From Planctomycetaceae bacterium (GTDB lineage: Bacteria; Planctomycetota; Planctomycetia; Pirellulales; Pirellulaceae), in contig SKKK01000028.1 of the NCBI GenBank assembly GCA_007121535.1, positions 1-54,763 of the forward strand: a DNA stretch of 54,763 bases, read 5' to 3'. The position numbers and the translations under genes are program-made. This document shows, piece by piece, positions 37,001 through 43,894 of this stretch (positions within the stretch are counted from its first letter, which is position 1; each line of letters opens with the position of its first letter). The notes beneath the pieces are model-generated. The model did not search any database and was not told where the DNA came from. It worked only from the letters and a program-made list of their open reading frames with translations.

Positions 37001-37128
37001 CGGTCTTCCAACGACTCGACGAACAGCCGACGCTGCCGACGAGGTCGATCCTTCTTCGAAGCCTTGCGGGACCTTCTCCCGATCTTGGAAACCGTGGATG
37101 CGTCAGACTTCGGAACACGACCAGCCAT
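28096..37128 (-). CDS. Giant secreted trypsin-like protease / CSLREA beta-helix / dockerin protein with LEPR signal
   Basis: 3010 residues from the ATG at 37128, which has AGGAGA nine bases upstream. Residues 18-48 are a very basic segment ending in RRLFVESLEDRLLLSA, the planctomycete LEPR-type sorting signal. Residues about 230-420 are a V8/trypsin-like protease with the triad His in LTNGHCVFD (about 261), Asp in PAHDYAAVFY (about 320) and Ser in SSGNSGGPVWQ (about 394). Two CSLREA-type beta-helix regions follow (DPNDGLTSLREAI at about 464 and 1041), with many repeated TISGN segments. Between them, at about 835-1010, lies a jelly-roll domain like choice-of-anchor J. Around 1840-2140 there are tandem repeats of 65-70 residues (ATITIDGTGGTGTNSNRGVLI). 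Dockerin-like calcium loops stand near 2730-2800 (DIDDNNQIDFGDFSFFAAAFGKTV, ADFDKSGRIDFGDLAFFAPNFGKT). A 200-residue disordered tail ends it. Likely a cell-surface or exported protein; the protease could process itself or neighbours. Confidence 0.93.
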   Translation of the reverse strand: MAGRVPKSDASTVSKIGRRSRKASKKDRPRRQRRLFVESLEDRLLLSATRGLNGSFGLNPSLDPYDSQASGALADAMDFESSLRMPSGASTAVGDDPAALRRPVVDHVAGTTLDEPSRVVLQWIGGRFHRWHEYEVGDRGQFSIALVEPESRPLSAEEAQRLLTASAGWRVAPAELPDGQLQVLDVADVLLAATDVRFFQDGDDLFSPESVIGEDDRVRVSWEDVQQFPWYNVGYQRQVYPNDDAYRCTAFLVTPHVTLTNGHCVFDSERGGYAETVQFAPGQFQEDTGTPIQRPFGYHAATAWETNPTYETDPADWPAHDYAAVFYENSFDDLGIGTYVPLVFNVTPSFVQVTGYPGTVHEESNLSMWTDVGNAQVSSDSRVLHYQADTSSGNSGGPVWQWVDDQPRVVGIHSFGATTYNGGPRLTDHNLSLIEQWMQWMPPVSVIQVDTLDDVVDPNDGLTSLREAIILANAQSDPVEILLQPGTYTLTRTGANEKEALTGDLDILEGREVTIVGAGAGQTIIDAGGLFDSDLGYGDRVFDVQSGASLTIVGVTLTGGATPIPGIQSDRSGGAIRNISGTVNVVASAITGNTADFHGGGVFNAGTGTLTVTASTISGNTATTGSGGGIQNNSTVSKVTVTNSTISGNVAAGHGGGIRDFGVTTIEHSTITGNRADANDSGSVGGGIATVNSPAVLQHSIVAGNFKNSGVEETDSDIEGDNLDSGSSYNLVGDPATAGGLAHGSNGNILGRSDGVGGRELIETGSILVTTLADNGGPTATHALVSGSPAIHAGDPSFDNPELPYDQRGIGFSRVNLGRIDIGAVEFVAFGLSQNFDDVSVPSLPPGWTSVDAFGAVAWTTSATDSSSPPNSAFVPNFDSVSDVRLTSPTFMYTEDERLLTFQNLYNTEAGYDGGALEISVAGGDFEDILAAGGSFLSGGYNSSQPLPSAWDNPLAGRHVWTGNSNGFIDTAVQLPLSAADQPVQLRWRLGTDEVISAPGWWIDDVSVEVQTGTPDPPPVDGEIHVTTFADVIDPNDGLISLREAIRTANQIDDDVTILLSAGTYTLSISGSNEDEALTGDLDILPGGSVTIVGAGAGQTVIDASGLGDRVFQVHAGASVEIEGVTITGGTIPASGEQRFGGGILNEGELWLTDSELIGNAAPGPESGYQGAGLANDATGIVTIIGGAINDNSANLGGGVLNRGQMSITGTLLSSNSAVGLGGAVYNSGPQSSLVISNSTLTGNAAPDGGDVYVFSGQVEIVSSTIAGNSAIKPSDPLNAAGGGLVVWLGGDVSLFSSTVADNSAMAGGGIFSVGTLNVSHSTISGNVAGNFGGGIAAAGSLTVINSTISGNAAMAGGGGIGIDGGAANVLHSTVFGNVADSNGNGVGNGGGILVASGDLALHHTIVAGNTRGDAAPQDDDIAGAVDAASAYNLIGDGESAGGLSDAIDGNIVGVDGQGVRPSAEILELELGDHGGPTLTHALAVSSAAIDAGDPDFDPELFDPPLVYDQRGEGFERVMGDRIDIGAFEIQVFPLTLVQIVDGNLVVEDIAADGKDDRIVISLSGENIRVHDPNHSLSAGSGVTQVDPFTVEVSLAAVSGQILVQSLAGDDLLTVDFSGGNPIPAGGLSYDGGDGQDALSLVGGAFHTSRFTYVNASEGSIELDTDGDGETTFTISYTGLAPITSSIASDVVELIYTGGDETITVADAGGSQTLAESTLGEATTFVNPTDELRIFATNGSDTIHVNSLAAGYASLVIQGDDVTDVVNFSGPLTFAADHGLMVSNVGTVNVSFTSVITTSGSGAVSLSAIRNIMLWTNSSLTTVDGGITLLANADGTTTGNFSGIVAIGATIETTGSGDISLSGFGADNKNAQSNQHGVYMHFGTIVRSTATGADAGTITIDGTGGTGTNSNRGVLIRNPGTQVSSVDGAILITGQGGDGFTSNDHGVNISDAAVISSTGTGSEAATITIDGTGGGRTSSNPGVLISGSGSSPGTQVTSVDGAILITGRGGDGTGSSNGGVNVWSGAIVSSTGTGSDAATITINGIGGTGTNSNRGVLMMDSGTQVTSFVGNILVTGQGGDGSGHSNLGVQISGAAFVSSKGEGADAAKITIHGSGGTGTNDNRGVYLWGLDSRVRSVDGDIQITGTAGGGDSFAIELLVSGAIEATGTADVTLVGDSMDIAAANAIAAGANTVALRPVTAGTSIDLGGPDAPGTLGLADAELDRIAAGRLVIGDTSSGAIMITAPITRPAATDVDLVSGEAIVFDPGSIDTAGGDLMLAPGTVVRPLTAGADVAAATVSFADGAQLAIRIDGTTVDTEYSQLNVTGAVDLTGAALMLSGSYSPAVGDAFTIVDNGGSDPIVGTFTGLPEGAVIPDFLGSGLVATITYVGGDGNDVVLEVQAAEAVGVQVVAVAAPSPAGSTALPSSLEMVARGSTYYVEVWVQDLLTPGVGISGGNVDVNYTTAVADAVNVFNLDFDMFPDGVIDDPNGLVKDLGGGTMEGGRGIAPQWARLGYVEFVATELGPATFELGSGGLPFSRFGVGNVPWDLVDLGTTIVVDQIGGARIDMTIVHEPSAIGDNGEVVSLPDSADWVHEWQSFWVEIWVSTPETATLGVAGATLDLQYYADYVTAMEIVHGPAFNVNPSGTIDDGLGLVSGIGGGTELTDVGDDAYVLLARVRFASTGDDQVPVDAAGRNIGPYDMELTLASGQTDLVDVGPVVPELGGSPATELWAVVYDIDDNNQIDFGDFSFFAAAFGKTVGAPDSEPPYVWWADFDKSGRIDFGDLAFFAPNFGKTRAAVQSGQQTLIFPPNFPNAWRAEPAEPGGEGEAMDGGDVLQPSFAGAGTLAGFDSLQESRTPSLHAASAAEQTHAFGRQEQPTTGLGARVPAAADAMFARLGTAEAERTPPWLRSQAATTGHESARIEASPPSKSPVTLHFRSEPSVAAPAERPHRWSEHWEPLEDLLSLLADEPNDRAPDPHDALFAPAGGDPTAQRTKSDSTGQRAKSSRDP
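30610..31560 (-). repeat. Tandem in-frame repeats within the giant protein
   Basis: About five copies of a 65-70 residue unit, roughly 200 bases each, with the core GTQVTSVDGAILITGQGGDG, then SNxGVxI, SSTGTGSDAATITI and GGTGTNSNRGVLI. The copies drift at both ends, with the outer ones most diverged, as in expansion by recombination. Confidence 0.8.
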
Positions 37129-37512
37129 AGTGAAAATCTCCTGATGATTTCGTCGTATTGGGATAAGCTCTTGATATGCCGCTATCGACATCGCAACAAA
37201 TTCGCCGAGTTTTTGAGGAACATTTTGGAAAGATTTTGACACCCACAAATCGAGTCGATTTGACTACTTACGGTACGGAACGCTTGTTTCACTTGGTGGG
37301 CGCCCGGACCGAAACTACAATCTGCCGTCGATCACCCGTGCGAAGGCCCGTCGCAGTCCAACGGCTTGCCGGAGAACCGATCATTCGCTATGCTTGATGG
37401 AACGTCGTGCGGAACCATTACTCATGCTTTCACCACGTGGAGGCGGCGTTTGGCCAGTGCGAAACGGGTTCCGTGTCGAGTGCTTCGGATGTTTTCGGAT
37501 GAGGTGAGATCC
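37129..37512. other. Divergent intergenic region
   Basis: 384 bases between the starts of the giant protein and the Uma2-type gene, so promoters for both should lie here. A TTGACA stands at about 37237 on the plus strand, but there is no matching -10 element at the right distance. Confidence 0.35.
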
Positions 37513-38238
37513 ATGGCGATTTCGACGGGTGAGCGGCTGACGCGCGGTGCGGATGCCGGGTCGGATGTGCCCGTGTTGGAACCAGGAGACCGGTTGACAC
37601 GGGATGAGTTCGAGCGGCGATATGCGGCGATGCCCGGCCTGAAAAAAGCGGAACTGATCGAAGGAGTCGTGTACATGCCATCCCCCGTCCGCGCGCGTCG
37701 TCATGGGAACCCGCACGCGAAGATCATCACATGGCTGGGGTACTACGAGGCCAAGACGCCGGGCGTCGAAGTTGCCGACAATGCCACGGCTCGGCTGGAT
37801 CTGGACAACGAGCCGCAACCGGATGCAATGCTGTACGTCGCTCCGGAATGCGGTGGCCAGGTGCGGATCAGCCCGGATGACTATATCGAAGCAGCGCCGG
37901 AATTGGTTGCCGAAGTGGCTTCGAGCAGTGCCAGCTACGACTTGAATACGAAGCTGCACGTCTATCGCCGCAGCGGCGTCCGCGAGTATATCGTGTGGCG
38001 AGTGCTGGATGGCGCCATCGACTGGTTCGTGCTGCGCGCGGGCCGATACGAGCGATTGGAAGCGGACGAACGCGGCGTGATGCGAAGTGAGTTTTTTCCG
38101 GGGCTTTGGCTCGATACGGCCGCTCTGTTGTGTGGGGATTTGGCAGGCGTGCTGCGAGTCCTGGACGAAGGCTTGGCCACAGAGCAACACGCCTCCTTCA
38201 CGGTGCAACTGGCCGAGCGGAAGACGAGCTTGGGCTGA
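37513..38238 (+). CDS. Uma2-family (DUF820) putative nuclease
   Basis: 241 residues from the ATG at 37513, preceded by GAGGTGA. The Uma2 fold is a PD-(D/E)xK nuclease-like core: LTRDEFERRYAAMPGLKKAELIEGVVYMPSPV, then HAKIITWLGYY, NEPQPDAMLYVAPE with the first acidic residue, APELVAEVASSSASYDLNTKLHVYRRSGVREYIVWRVLDGAIDWF with E and K further on. The catalytic set E..PD..E-A-S..K appears complete. Members are numerous in cyanobacteria and planctomycetes and their role is unproven; restriction or transposon-linked endonuclease activity has been proposed. Upstream in-frame ATGs (37366, 37489) lack ribosome sites. A palindrome follows its stop codon closely. Confidence 0.88.
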   Translation: MAISTGERLTRGADAGSDVPVLEPGDRLTRDEFERRYAAMPGLKKAELIEGVVYMPSPVRARRHGNPHAKIITWLGYYEAKTPGVEVADNATARLDLDNEPQPDAMLYVAPECGGQVRISPDDYIEAAPELVAEVASSSASYDLNTKLHVYRRSGVREYIVWRVLDGAIDWFVLRAGRYERLEADERGVMRSEFFPGLWLDTAALLCGDLAGVLRVLDEGLATEQHASFTVQLAERKTSLG

Positions 38239-38248
38239 CGACGGCAAA

Positions 38249-38321
38249 GGGGTCGGGAGTCGTTTTCGGGCAAGCCCGTTACCACATGGTTCGTCGTCTG
38301 CCGAAAACGACTCCCGACCCC
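38249..38321. repeat. Perfect 21-base inverted repeat, REP-like
   Basis: Arms 38249-38269 (GGGGTCGGGAGTCGTTTTCGG) and 38301-38321 are exact reverse complements around a 31-base centre. It lies between two convergent genes and could also stop transcription. A single arm of the same sequence is at 25061-25082. Confidence 0.85.
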
Positions 38322-38365
38322 GTTCCGTCACCCGAGTGTGCCGTGAACGTCGAGGTGCTGCCGAT

Positions 38366-39064
38366 TCAGGGGGCGGGGCTGACCGCCGGGACCGGTTGTT
38401 CCGTGCTGTCGGAAGCCCTTTCCAGCAATTGGCGATGCACCCGTCCGTCTTTCAGCCGGATCATGCAATCGGCCAGCGTATCGGCTTCGTGGGTGTTGTG
38501 CGTGATGTGCAGCGTCGTCACGCCGGTTCGACGGCGGATATCGTCCAACAGGCTGCACATCTGAGCGCGGGTTTCTTCGTCCAGGGCACTCAACGGTTCG
38601 TCCAGGCACAGAACCCCGGGCCGGAACGACAACGCTCGTCCCAACGCCACCCGCTGACGTTCGCCGCCGCTCAACCCGTGTGGCCTGCGTTCCAGCAGAT
38701 GCGTGATCCCCAGCAGTTCGGCCAATTCGCCGACGCGTTTCTTGACGGCCGCTTCCGGCACGCGGCGGATGGTCAACGCCAGTCCCATCTGCTCGGCTAC
38801 CGTCATCTTCGCGAACAGCGCGCCGTCTTGCGGTACGTAACCGATACCGCGAACGGCCGGTTTCGAGTGGGTGACGTCGCGCCCGCACAAAAGGATGCGG
38901 CCCGCGGCGATATGGCGCAGCCCGATGATCGATTCCAGGATCGTCGTCTTTCCCGAACCGGTCTTGCCCATCAGGACGCCGTATCCGCCCGAGGGGATCT
39001 GGAACGAAATGTTTTCCAGCCGGAACGAACCGGCTCGGATGCATAAACCTTCGACGGCAATCAT
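38366..39064 (-). CDS. modC: ABC transporter ATPase, molybdate/tungstate type
   Basis: 232 residues, a single ABC ATPase domain: Walker A GKTGSGKTT at about residues 33-41, Q-loop YVPQDGALFAKMTV, signature LSGGERQRVALGRALSF, Walker B VLCLDEPLSALD, and switch His in LHITHNTHEA. It is closest in style to the oxyanion importers (ModC/WtpC/CysA), but the C-terminal TOBE domain of ModC is missing; the protein ends about 30 residues after the switch. It follows the permease gene by 13 bases in a binding protein-permease-ATPase operon and would power that importer at the inner face of the membrane. Confidence 0.9.
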   Translation of the reverse strand: MIAVEGLCIRAGSFRLENISFQIPSGGYGVLMGKTGSGKTTILESIIGLRHIAAGRILLCGRDVTHSKPAVRGIGYVPQDGALFAKMTVAEQMGLALTIRRVPEAAVKKRVGELAELLGITHLLERRPHGLSGGERQRVALGRALSFRPGVLCLDEPLSALDEETRAQMCSLLDDIRRRTGVTTLHITHNTHEADTLADCMIRLKDGRVHRQLLERASDSTEQPVPAVSPAP

Positions 39065-39077
39065 GACGGCAGGCTCC

Positions 39078-39974
39078 TCACAGTCCCATGTCCCGCGATC
39101 CGAACAATCGAGCGACGATCAGCACGACCACGGCGGCGGCGACCATGATCAACGATACGGCCACGGCGGCTTCCAGGTTGCCGACGTTCATTTCGAGAAA
39201 GACGGTGGTCGACAGGACTTCGGTTTTCATCCGCGTGGCCCCCGCGAAGATCAGCAGCGGCCCGAACTCGCCCAGCGACCGGGCCCAGGCCAGCGTAAAG
39301 GCCGTCATCATCCCGCGTCCCGCTTCGGGCAACACGACCCAGCCGAAGGCTTGCGCTCGGCTGCAGCCCAACGATAGGGCCACCTGTTCGCAGCGCGGAT
39401 CGATATGATCGAAGGTCGCTTTCATCGTGCGGACGGCAAAAGCACAAGCCACGGAGAATTGCGCCAGAATCACGGCGGGTACCTGATAAACGATGCTGCG
39501 CGCGAACCACTGGAACGGTGGAAATTGGAATAGGATCAACAGGCTGAGCCCGACGACCAACGGCGGCAGAACGATCGGAATGTCCAGGATCGCGTCCAGC
39601 AACCGTCGTCCGAAGAATCGATGCCGAGCCATCAGGTACCCCAGCGGAACGGCGACGGCCACCGACAGGATGGCCGACAGCGTACACGAGATCATGCTCA
39701 ACCAGATCGAATACTGGATTTTGGGATCGGCCAGCGCGACGACGATCGGGTTGGCCGTCAGCATGGCCCACGTGGGGTCCGGCGCTTGTTCGGCGGCGCG
39801 GATCGTCTGGCGGATCATGTAGGCCGCGTCGGCCACCAACATCGCGATCACCAAGAAGACGTACGTCGCCCCGATGATGCTCAACACCACGTAGAAACAG
39901 GTATCGGACAGGGCGATCACGCGCTCCGACCGCGGCCGGCCCAATTCGTATTGTGCTGAGTCGGCAACGGTCAC
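39078..39974 (-). CDS. modB: ABC transporter permease, molybdate/tungstate type
   Basis: 298 residues from a GTG at 39974 which overlaps the stop of the binding-protein gene in a GTGA junction. Six hydrophobic segments are visible, the first being CFYVVLSIIGATYVFLVIAMLVADA. The coupling loop to the ATPase carries the conserved EAA-type motif (ALSLGCSRAQAFGWVVLPEAGRGMMTAFTLAWARSLGEFGPLLIFAG), typical of ModB/WtpB/CysT permeases. The region PVVLPPLVVGLSLLILF is also typical of molybdate permeases. It has a periplasmic loop of about 35 residues between segments 1 and 2 that is longer than usual. Confidence 0.9.
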   Translation of the reverse strand: MTVADSAQYELGRPRSERVIALSDTCFYVVLSIIGATYVFLVIAMLVADAAYMIRQTIRAAEQAPDPTWAMLTANPIVVALADPKIQYSIWLSMISCTLSAILSVAVAVPLGYLMARHRFFGRRLLDAILDIPIVLPPLVVGLSLLILFQFPPFQWFARSIVYQVPAVILAQFSVACAFAVRTMKATFDHIDPRCEQVALSLGCSRAQAFGWVVLPEAGRGMMTAFTLAWARSLGEFGPLLIFAGATRMKTEVLSTTVFLEMNVGNLEAAVAVSLIMVAAAVVVLIVARLFGSRDMGL

Positions 39975-41590
39975 GGCAAGCTGGACTCCGTGGCTTCGAC
40001 CGCAGGCAATTCATCCAGCAGAAATTGAAATCCGACGTCTTCAAAGGCTTCGGGCGAATGGGCAATGTGCCGGAACAGCCGCCGGATCAAGTGCTTGTGC
40101 CTGCTGGTGCGAGCGATGCTCAAGGGCTGGACCGCCAGGTTCAACGAGGATTCGATCCGCACCACGTCCACGTCGTCGCGGTTGGCCATCACATCGGTAA
40201 TGTAAGCGACCGCGGCGTCCACGTGCCCGGTGACCACGTCGGGGACCAGCAGCGCGGACGAGCTTTTCTCGACCACCACTTCGCCTTCTTGCTGCTGTTT
40301 TTCCTTCAAGGCATCGTACAGTCCTTCTTTGGCCATCAGTCGCCGCGTCAACGCGCCGATGGTGCACAGATCCGGCTCGCCAACCGCAACGCGAATCCCC
40401 GGCTTGACCAAATCGCTCAAGCTGGTGACCTTTGTACAGCCCTTGGGGACCGCGATGACAATTTCGGCGTCCGACACGTTGGCCGCTTCCTGAAACCAGT
40501 CCTTGACGTTCTCCAAGTAGTACAGGTCGCAAGCCAAGTACACGTCGGGAAACCCCTGCGCCTGGCTTTGACCTTCGATCGTCTGCATGCGGCTGGTCAG
40601 AATACCGCAACCGTCATAGATGGTGTTGACGACGCAGCCTTCGCGTTGTTCGAACTCAGCGATGATCGGATCCATCGCCCGGCGACTGACTGCCCCGCAA
40701 AAGAAGTTGATTTCCGGTCGGTCCGCCCACGCGTCGCCCTCGATCGGAGCCAAACCAAACTCCTCGAACGACGGCAGACCTCGATCGCTGGCCGACAGAT
40801 AACGAGCAAAGTGCAGCGCGGCCGTTGGCCGCCGCGATGAATGCAGAACGCTGACGCCCACCAAGCTGGGGGGGGCGGCCATTTCCGGCAGGAAGACGGC
40901 TTCAAGGTCGTCGCGAAACGATGGCATCGCGACCGTCGAATCCCAGACGATCCCCGCATCCACGCTGCCCAACTTGATGTCGGCGGCCACGTCGTTGACG
41001 GTTGGTTTGAAGACACCTCGCTGGTTCCGGACCACGTGCTGTTCCAAGCGTTCCCAAAGGTCGTCTTCGCCGTCAACAGCCGCCGACAGCCGCTCGCGAG
41101 CGACACGTCCCGCCGCCGCGTGATCCGGATCGGGCAGCGCCAATACCACTTCGTCGCTCAAAAGATCCTCGAACGAGGAGATGTTTTTCGGGTTGCCTTG
41201 CTGCACGGCGATGACCGGTCGTTGATAGGCAATCGGCAACACCTCGGCCGCCAAACCCATTTCGCTGGCTAATTCGGTGTACAGTTCGTCCGCAGACAGG
41301 TACAAGTCCGCGCGGCTGAACTTGTCAATCTCCAATTGGTTCAAAAGCGTATTCGAACCGCCGTACTGCATGTCGATAGTGATGCCGAATTCCTGCTGAT
41401 AACGTTCCGCCACCTGTTCTACCGGCGCGCGAAGGCCTGCTGCGCAATACAGGATCAGACGGTCTCCGGCTCCTTCACGTTGAGGGCCGCCCCATCGCAG
41501 CAGCATCGTCAATAAGATGACCGCCAACGTTCCCCCAAGAACGAACGTCCACAACGAATTGGCGCGGCCGTGTCGTTGTCTGGATTTCAT
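39971..41590 (-). CDS. Tandem two-domain oxyanion-binding protein (ModA-like)
   Basis: 539 residues from the ATG at 41590, anchored by one membrane segment (LWTFVLGGTLAVILLTMLLRW). Usual ModA proteins have 230-260 residues; this one holds two complete type II binding domains. Domain 1 (about 45-290) opens RLILYCAAGLRAPVEQVAERYQQEFGITIDMQYGGSNTLLNQLE and includes RADLYLSADE. Domain 2 (about 300-535) opens EINFFCGAVSRRAMDPIIAEFEQREGCVVNTIYDGCGILTSRMQ and includes PDVYLACDLYYLENV. In domain 2 the Ser of the GGSN ligand loop is replaced by DGCG, so ligand or affinity may differ. The permease and ATPase follow directly. Substrate is molybdate, tungstate or another oxyanion; sequence alone does not decide. 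Confidence 0.85.
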   Translation of the reverse strand: MKSRQRHGRANSLWTFVLGGTLAVILLTMLLRWGGPQREGAGDRLILYCAAGLRAPVEQVAERYQQEFGITIDMQYGGSNTLLNQLEIDKFSRADLYLSADELYTELASEMGLAAEVLPIAYQRPVIAVQQGNPKNISSFEDLLSDEVVLALPDPDHAAAGRVARERLSAAVDGEDDLWERLEQHVVRNQRGVFKPTVNDVAADIKLGSVDAGIVWDSTVAMPSFRDDLEAVFLPEMAAPPSLVGVSVLHSSRRPTAALHFARYLSASDRGLPSFEEFGLAPIEGDAWADRPEINFFCGAVSRRAMDPIIAEFEQREGCVVNTIYDGCGILTSRMQTIEGQSQAQGFPDVYLACDLYYLENVKDWFQEAANVSDAEIVIAVPKGCTKVTSLSDLVKPGIRVAVGEPDLCTIGALTRRLMAKEGLYDALKEKQQQEGEVVVEKSSSALLVPDVVTGHVDAAVAYITDVMANRDDVDVVRIESSLNLAVQPLSIARTSRHKHLIRRLFRHIAHSPEAFEDVGFQFLLDELPAVEATESSLP

Positions 41591-42077
41591 GGTGTGATGA
41601 TCCTTATCGGGAGGCAATGTCGCCGAAACGCTTGGTCAGGGGCCGATGGGGATGAAAACCGTTCGATTCAAAGTGAACGACCTACGGCTGCCTTTCCGTT
41701 TTGGTGCTCGTGCCATTTCGTCCCATTATTTCGGCACCATATCATTTAGTACTTCTTTTCAGGTCGTTTGTTTGGTGAGTGAAATTCTAGCCAGAATGGG
41801 TGCCGACGGCATCTAGTTTCCGGCAGACTTTGTACCAGTGTATGGCGGCAGACGGCATATCTCAAGTCTTGGTCGGCCCAATAAAGCATCGACGGGCAAA
41901 GGTTCGGCAATTTCCTCAAAACAGAATCCTCCGTTACATGTTCGCCAAATCGACCTTTGATCGACGGACCAAGTTGAACCATTTGCTGGTAAGTACCGAA
42001 AAGGTTCGAAGCGATGCGATAGGCGCATCGTGGTCCCCCAAGCGGGCTGTTCTGGTGGGATAACCTCCGTGGAACCG
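41591..42077. other. Intergenic region without a recognisable gene
   Basis: 487 bases between two divergent genes. Frames on both strands (for example 41746-42102 minus) are open but show no domain and overlap each other. Neither a Moco riboswitch nor a ModE-type operator was recognised in it. Confidence 0.4.
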
Positions 42078-43571
42078 ATGAAAAACCGAGTTTTCCTATC
42101 ACGGGCGTTGCTGACCATCGCCGATCGCTTAGGCTTTCGTTCCGGCTTCGAAGATGCCCGGTTCGAGGGGGTGTCGGGCTTTGTAGTCAGCTTTCTGTTC
42201 CACCTGATGTTGTTGTTGACTTTAGGGTACTTCGTCCTTTTGGCAGATCGCGAACCTGGCGGAGTGGTGATTGTAGTGACCGAGTCGCATCACGAGCCCC
42301 CCCTGGCTGTGCTGACCGGCGACACGGCGGTCATCGAACCTTTGGTTGGCCCGCAGGATGATCGGCTGGGCAGCACGGAACCGACGGCCATCGCGCCGAC
42401 GGCACCCGAGATCGTGCTGAACCCGATCCCGAGTTCCCTGGAATCGTCGCTTGATGCCCAGCAACGGCCGAGACGTTTTCACCCGCGGGATCTGTTGATG
42501 GTGACGGGCAGCCAGTTGCGAGGCGGTGGTTTGGAGGGGCGCGATCCCGAATCGCGAGCCCATCTGGTTCGCAGCCGAGGTGGCACGGCCGACAGCCAAG
42601 ACGCGATGGCACGAGGGTTGGCATGGTTGGCGGCTCATCAAAGGCCCGACGGCAGTTGGCGATTCGATCATCGGGGCGGAGCCTGCGGCAACGCGTGCGG
42701 CAATCCGGGCTCGGTGGCTTCGACGACCGGTTCCACAGGGCTCGTCTTGCTGCCCTTCCTGGGCGCCGGTCATACGACCGACGATAGCGAGTATTTCAGG
42801 GTGGTTGAACGAGGTCTGTACTATCTGACCAGCCGCATGATCATGGGACGGCACGGAGGCGATCTGCAAGAGGGTACGATGTACGCCCAAGGGATCGCCG
42901 CCATCGCGCTGTGCGAAGCCTACGCGATGATGCAAGACGAATCGTTGCGCGGGCCGGCCCAGGCGGCCATCGATTTCATCGCCAACGTCCAGCACGATCA
43001 GGGCGGTTGGCGGTATTACCCCGGCCAACCCGGGGATACAACCGTGTTCGGCTGGCAGATCATGGCGTTGCGCAGCGCCCAATTGGCCGGTCTTCAAGTG
43101 CCCGATCCGGTGCTGGTACGCGCCGAAAAATTCCTGGATTCCGTGCAGGACCAACAAGGGGCTACCTATGGCTACATGACGCCGGGACGCCAGCCATCAC
43201 CGACGGCGATCGGGCTGCTGTCGCGTATGTACTATGGCTGGAAGCAGGACGATCCTCGTTTGGCAATCGGCGTGCAGTACCTGAAAAACCTGGGCCCGTC
43301 ACGGACGGACATGTATTTCAACTACTACGCTCACCAGGTGATGCACCATTACGAAGGGCCGGGCTGGGAAGCGTGGAACCGCGAACTGCGCGACCGGCTG
43401 ATCGCCACCCAGTCACGCCGAGGACACGAGCACGGAAGCTGGTACTTCAACGACCAGCATGCCGAAGCGGGCGGGCGATTATACACCACCGCCATGTGCG
43501 TGATGATCCTGCAGGTCTATTACCGCTACATGCCGCTGTACGGACGCGCGGCCGTCGACGACGGTCTGTAA
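42078..43571 (+). CDS. Membrane-anchored prenyltransferase/squalene-cyclase-like alpha-barrel protein
   Basis: 497 residues. A membrane segment lies at about 35-55 (VVSFLFHLMLLLTLGYFVLLA), followed by a disordered linker to residue 170. The rest is an alpha/alpha-barrel with the repeat pattern seen in squalene-hopene cyclases and prenyltransferases: AMARGLAWLAAHQRPDGSWRFDH, GSTGLVLLPFLGAGH, YAQGIAAIALCEAYAM, ALRSAQLAGLQVPDPVLVRAEKFLDSVQDQQGATYGYMTPG, SPTAIGLLSRMYYGWKQ and GSWYFNDQHAEAGGRLYTTAMCVMILQVYYRYMPLY. The DXDD acid motif of the cyclase is absent, so it is probably not a terpene cyclase. Similar proteins are plentiful in Planctomycetes with unknown role; protein binding outside the membrane is a guess. 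The start is the ATG at 42078 or one 48 bases before. Confidence 0.8.
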   Translation: MKNRVFLSRALLTIADRLGFRSGFEDARFEGVSGFVVSFLFHLMLLLTLGYFVLLADREPGGVVIVVTESHHEPPLAVLTGDTAVIEPLVGPQDDRLGSTEPTAIAPTAPEIVLNPIPSSLESSLDAQQRPRRFHPRDLLMVTGSQLRGGGLEGRDPESRAHLVRSRGGTADSQDAMARGLAWLAAHQRPDGSWRFDHRGGACGNACGNPGSVASTTGSTGLVLLPFLGAGHTTDDSEYFRVVERGLYYLTSRMIMGRHGGDLQEGTMYAQGIAAIALCEAYAMMQDESLRGPAQAAIDFIANVQHDQGGWRYYPGQPGDTTVFGWQIMALRSAQLAGLQVPDPVLVRAEKFLDSVQDQQGATYGYMTPGRQPSPTAIGLLSRMYYGWKQDDPRLAIGVQYLKNLGPSRTDMYFNYYAHQVMHHYEGPGWEAWNRELRDRLIATQSRRGHEHGSWYFNDQHAEAGGRLYTTAMCVMILQVYYRYMPLYGRAAVDDGL

Positions 43572-43894
43572 GCGGGTCTCAAAAGATCTAACGGGACGAG
43601 CGGACGAGAATGACGGCAGCCAAGCTGGCCCAAAAATAGAGTAATGTCATCAGTCGCTCATGCGCAAAGGGGAGGATCAGGTTCCGGTCACCAGATCACC
43701 ATTGTAGGTCGAATCAACCTGTACGCAACAAGGCCACGAGAAAAAAACTTGACCATCGCCTTTCCATGTGCTTATCGTGGCGAGAAGTCGCAGCCATTGC
43801 GGATCAGGCAGCTTGAGCCGGGCGAATCGGGGGGCGATTTACTACCGAGAGCGACGGTTGAGGTTGATCGATTGTCCCGATTGGGAACGTAAAA
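43572..43894. other. Intergenic stretch between convergent genes
   Basis: 323 bases between two converging genes. A TTGACC-N18-TATCGT arrangement is present near 43749-43778 but faces no start. Otherwise nothing is seen. Confidence 0.35.

Noticed and set aside
42078-43571. Squalene-hopene cyclase
   Set aside because: The barrel repeats are present, but the DXDD catalytic motif is missing and the protein has an N-terminal membrane anchor and long linker.
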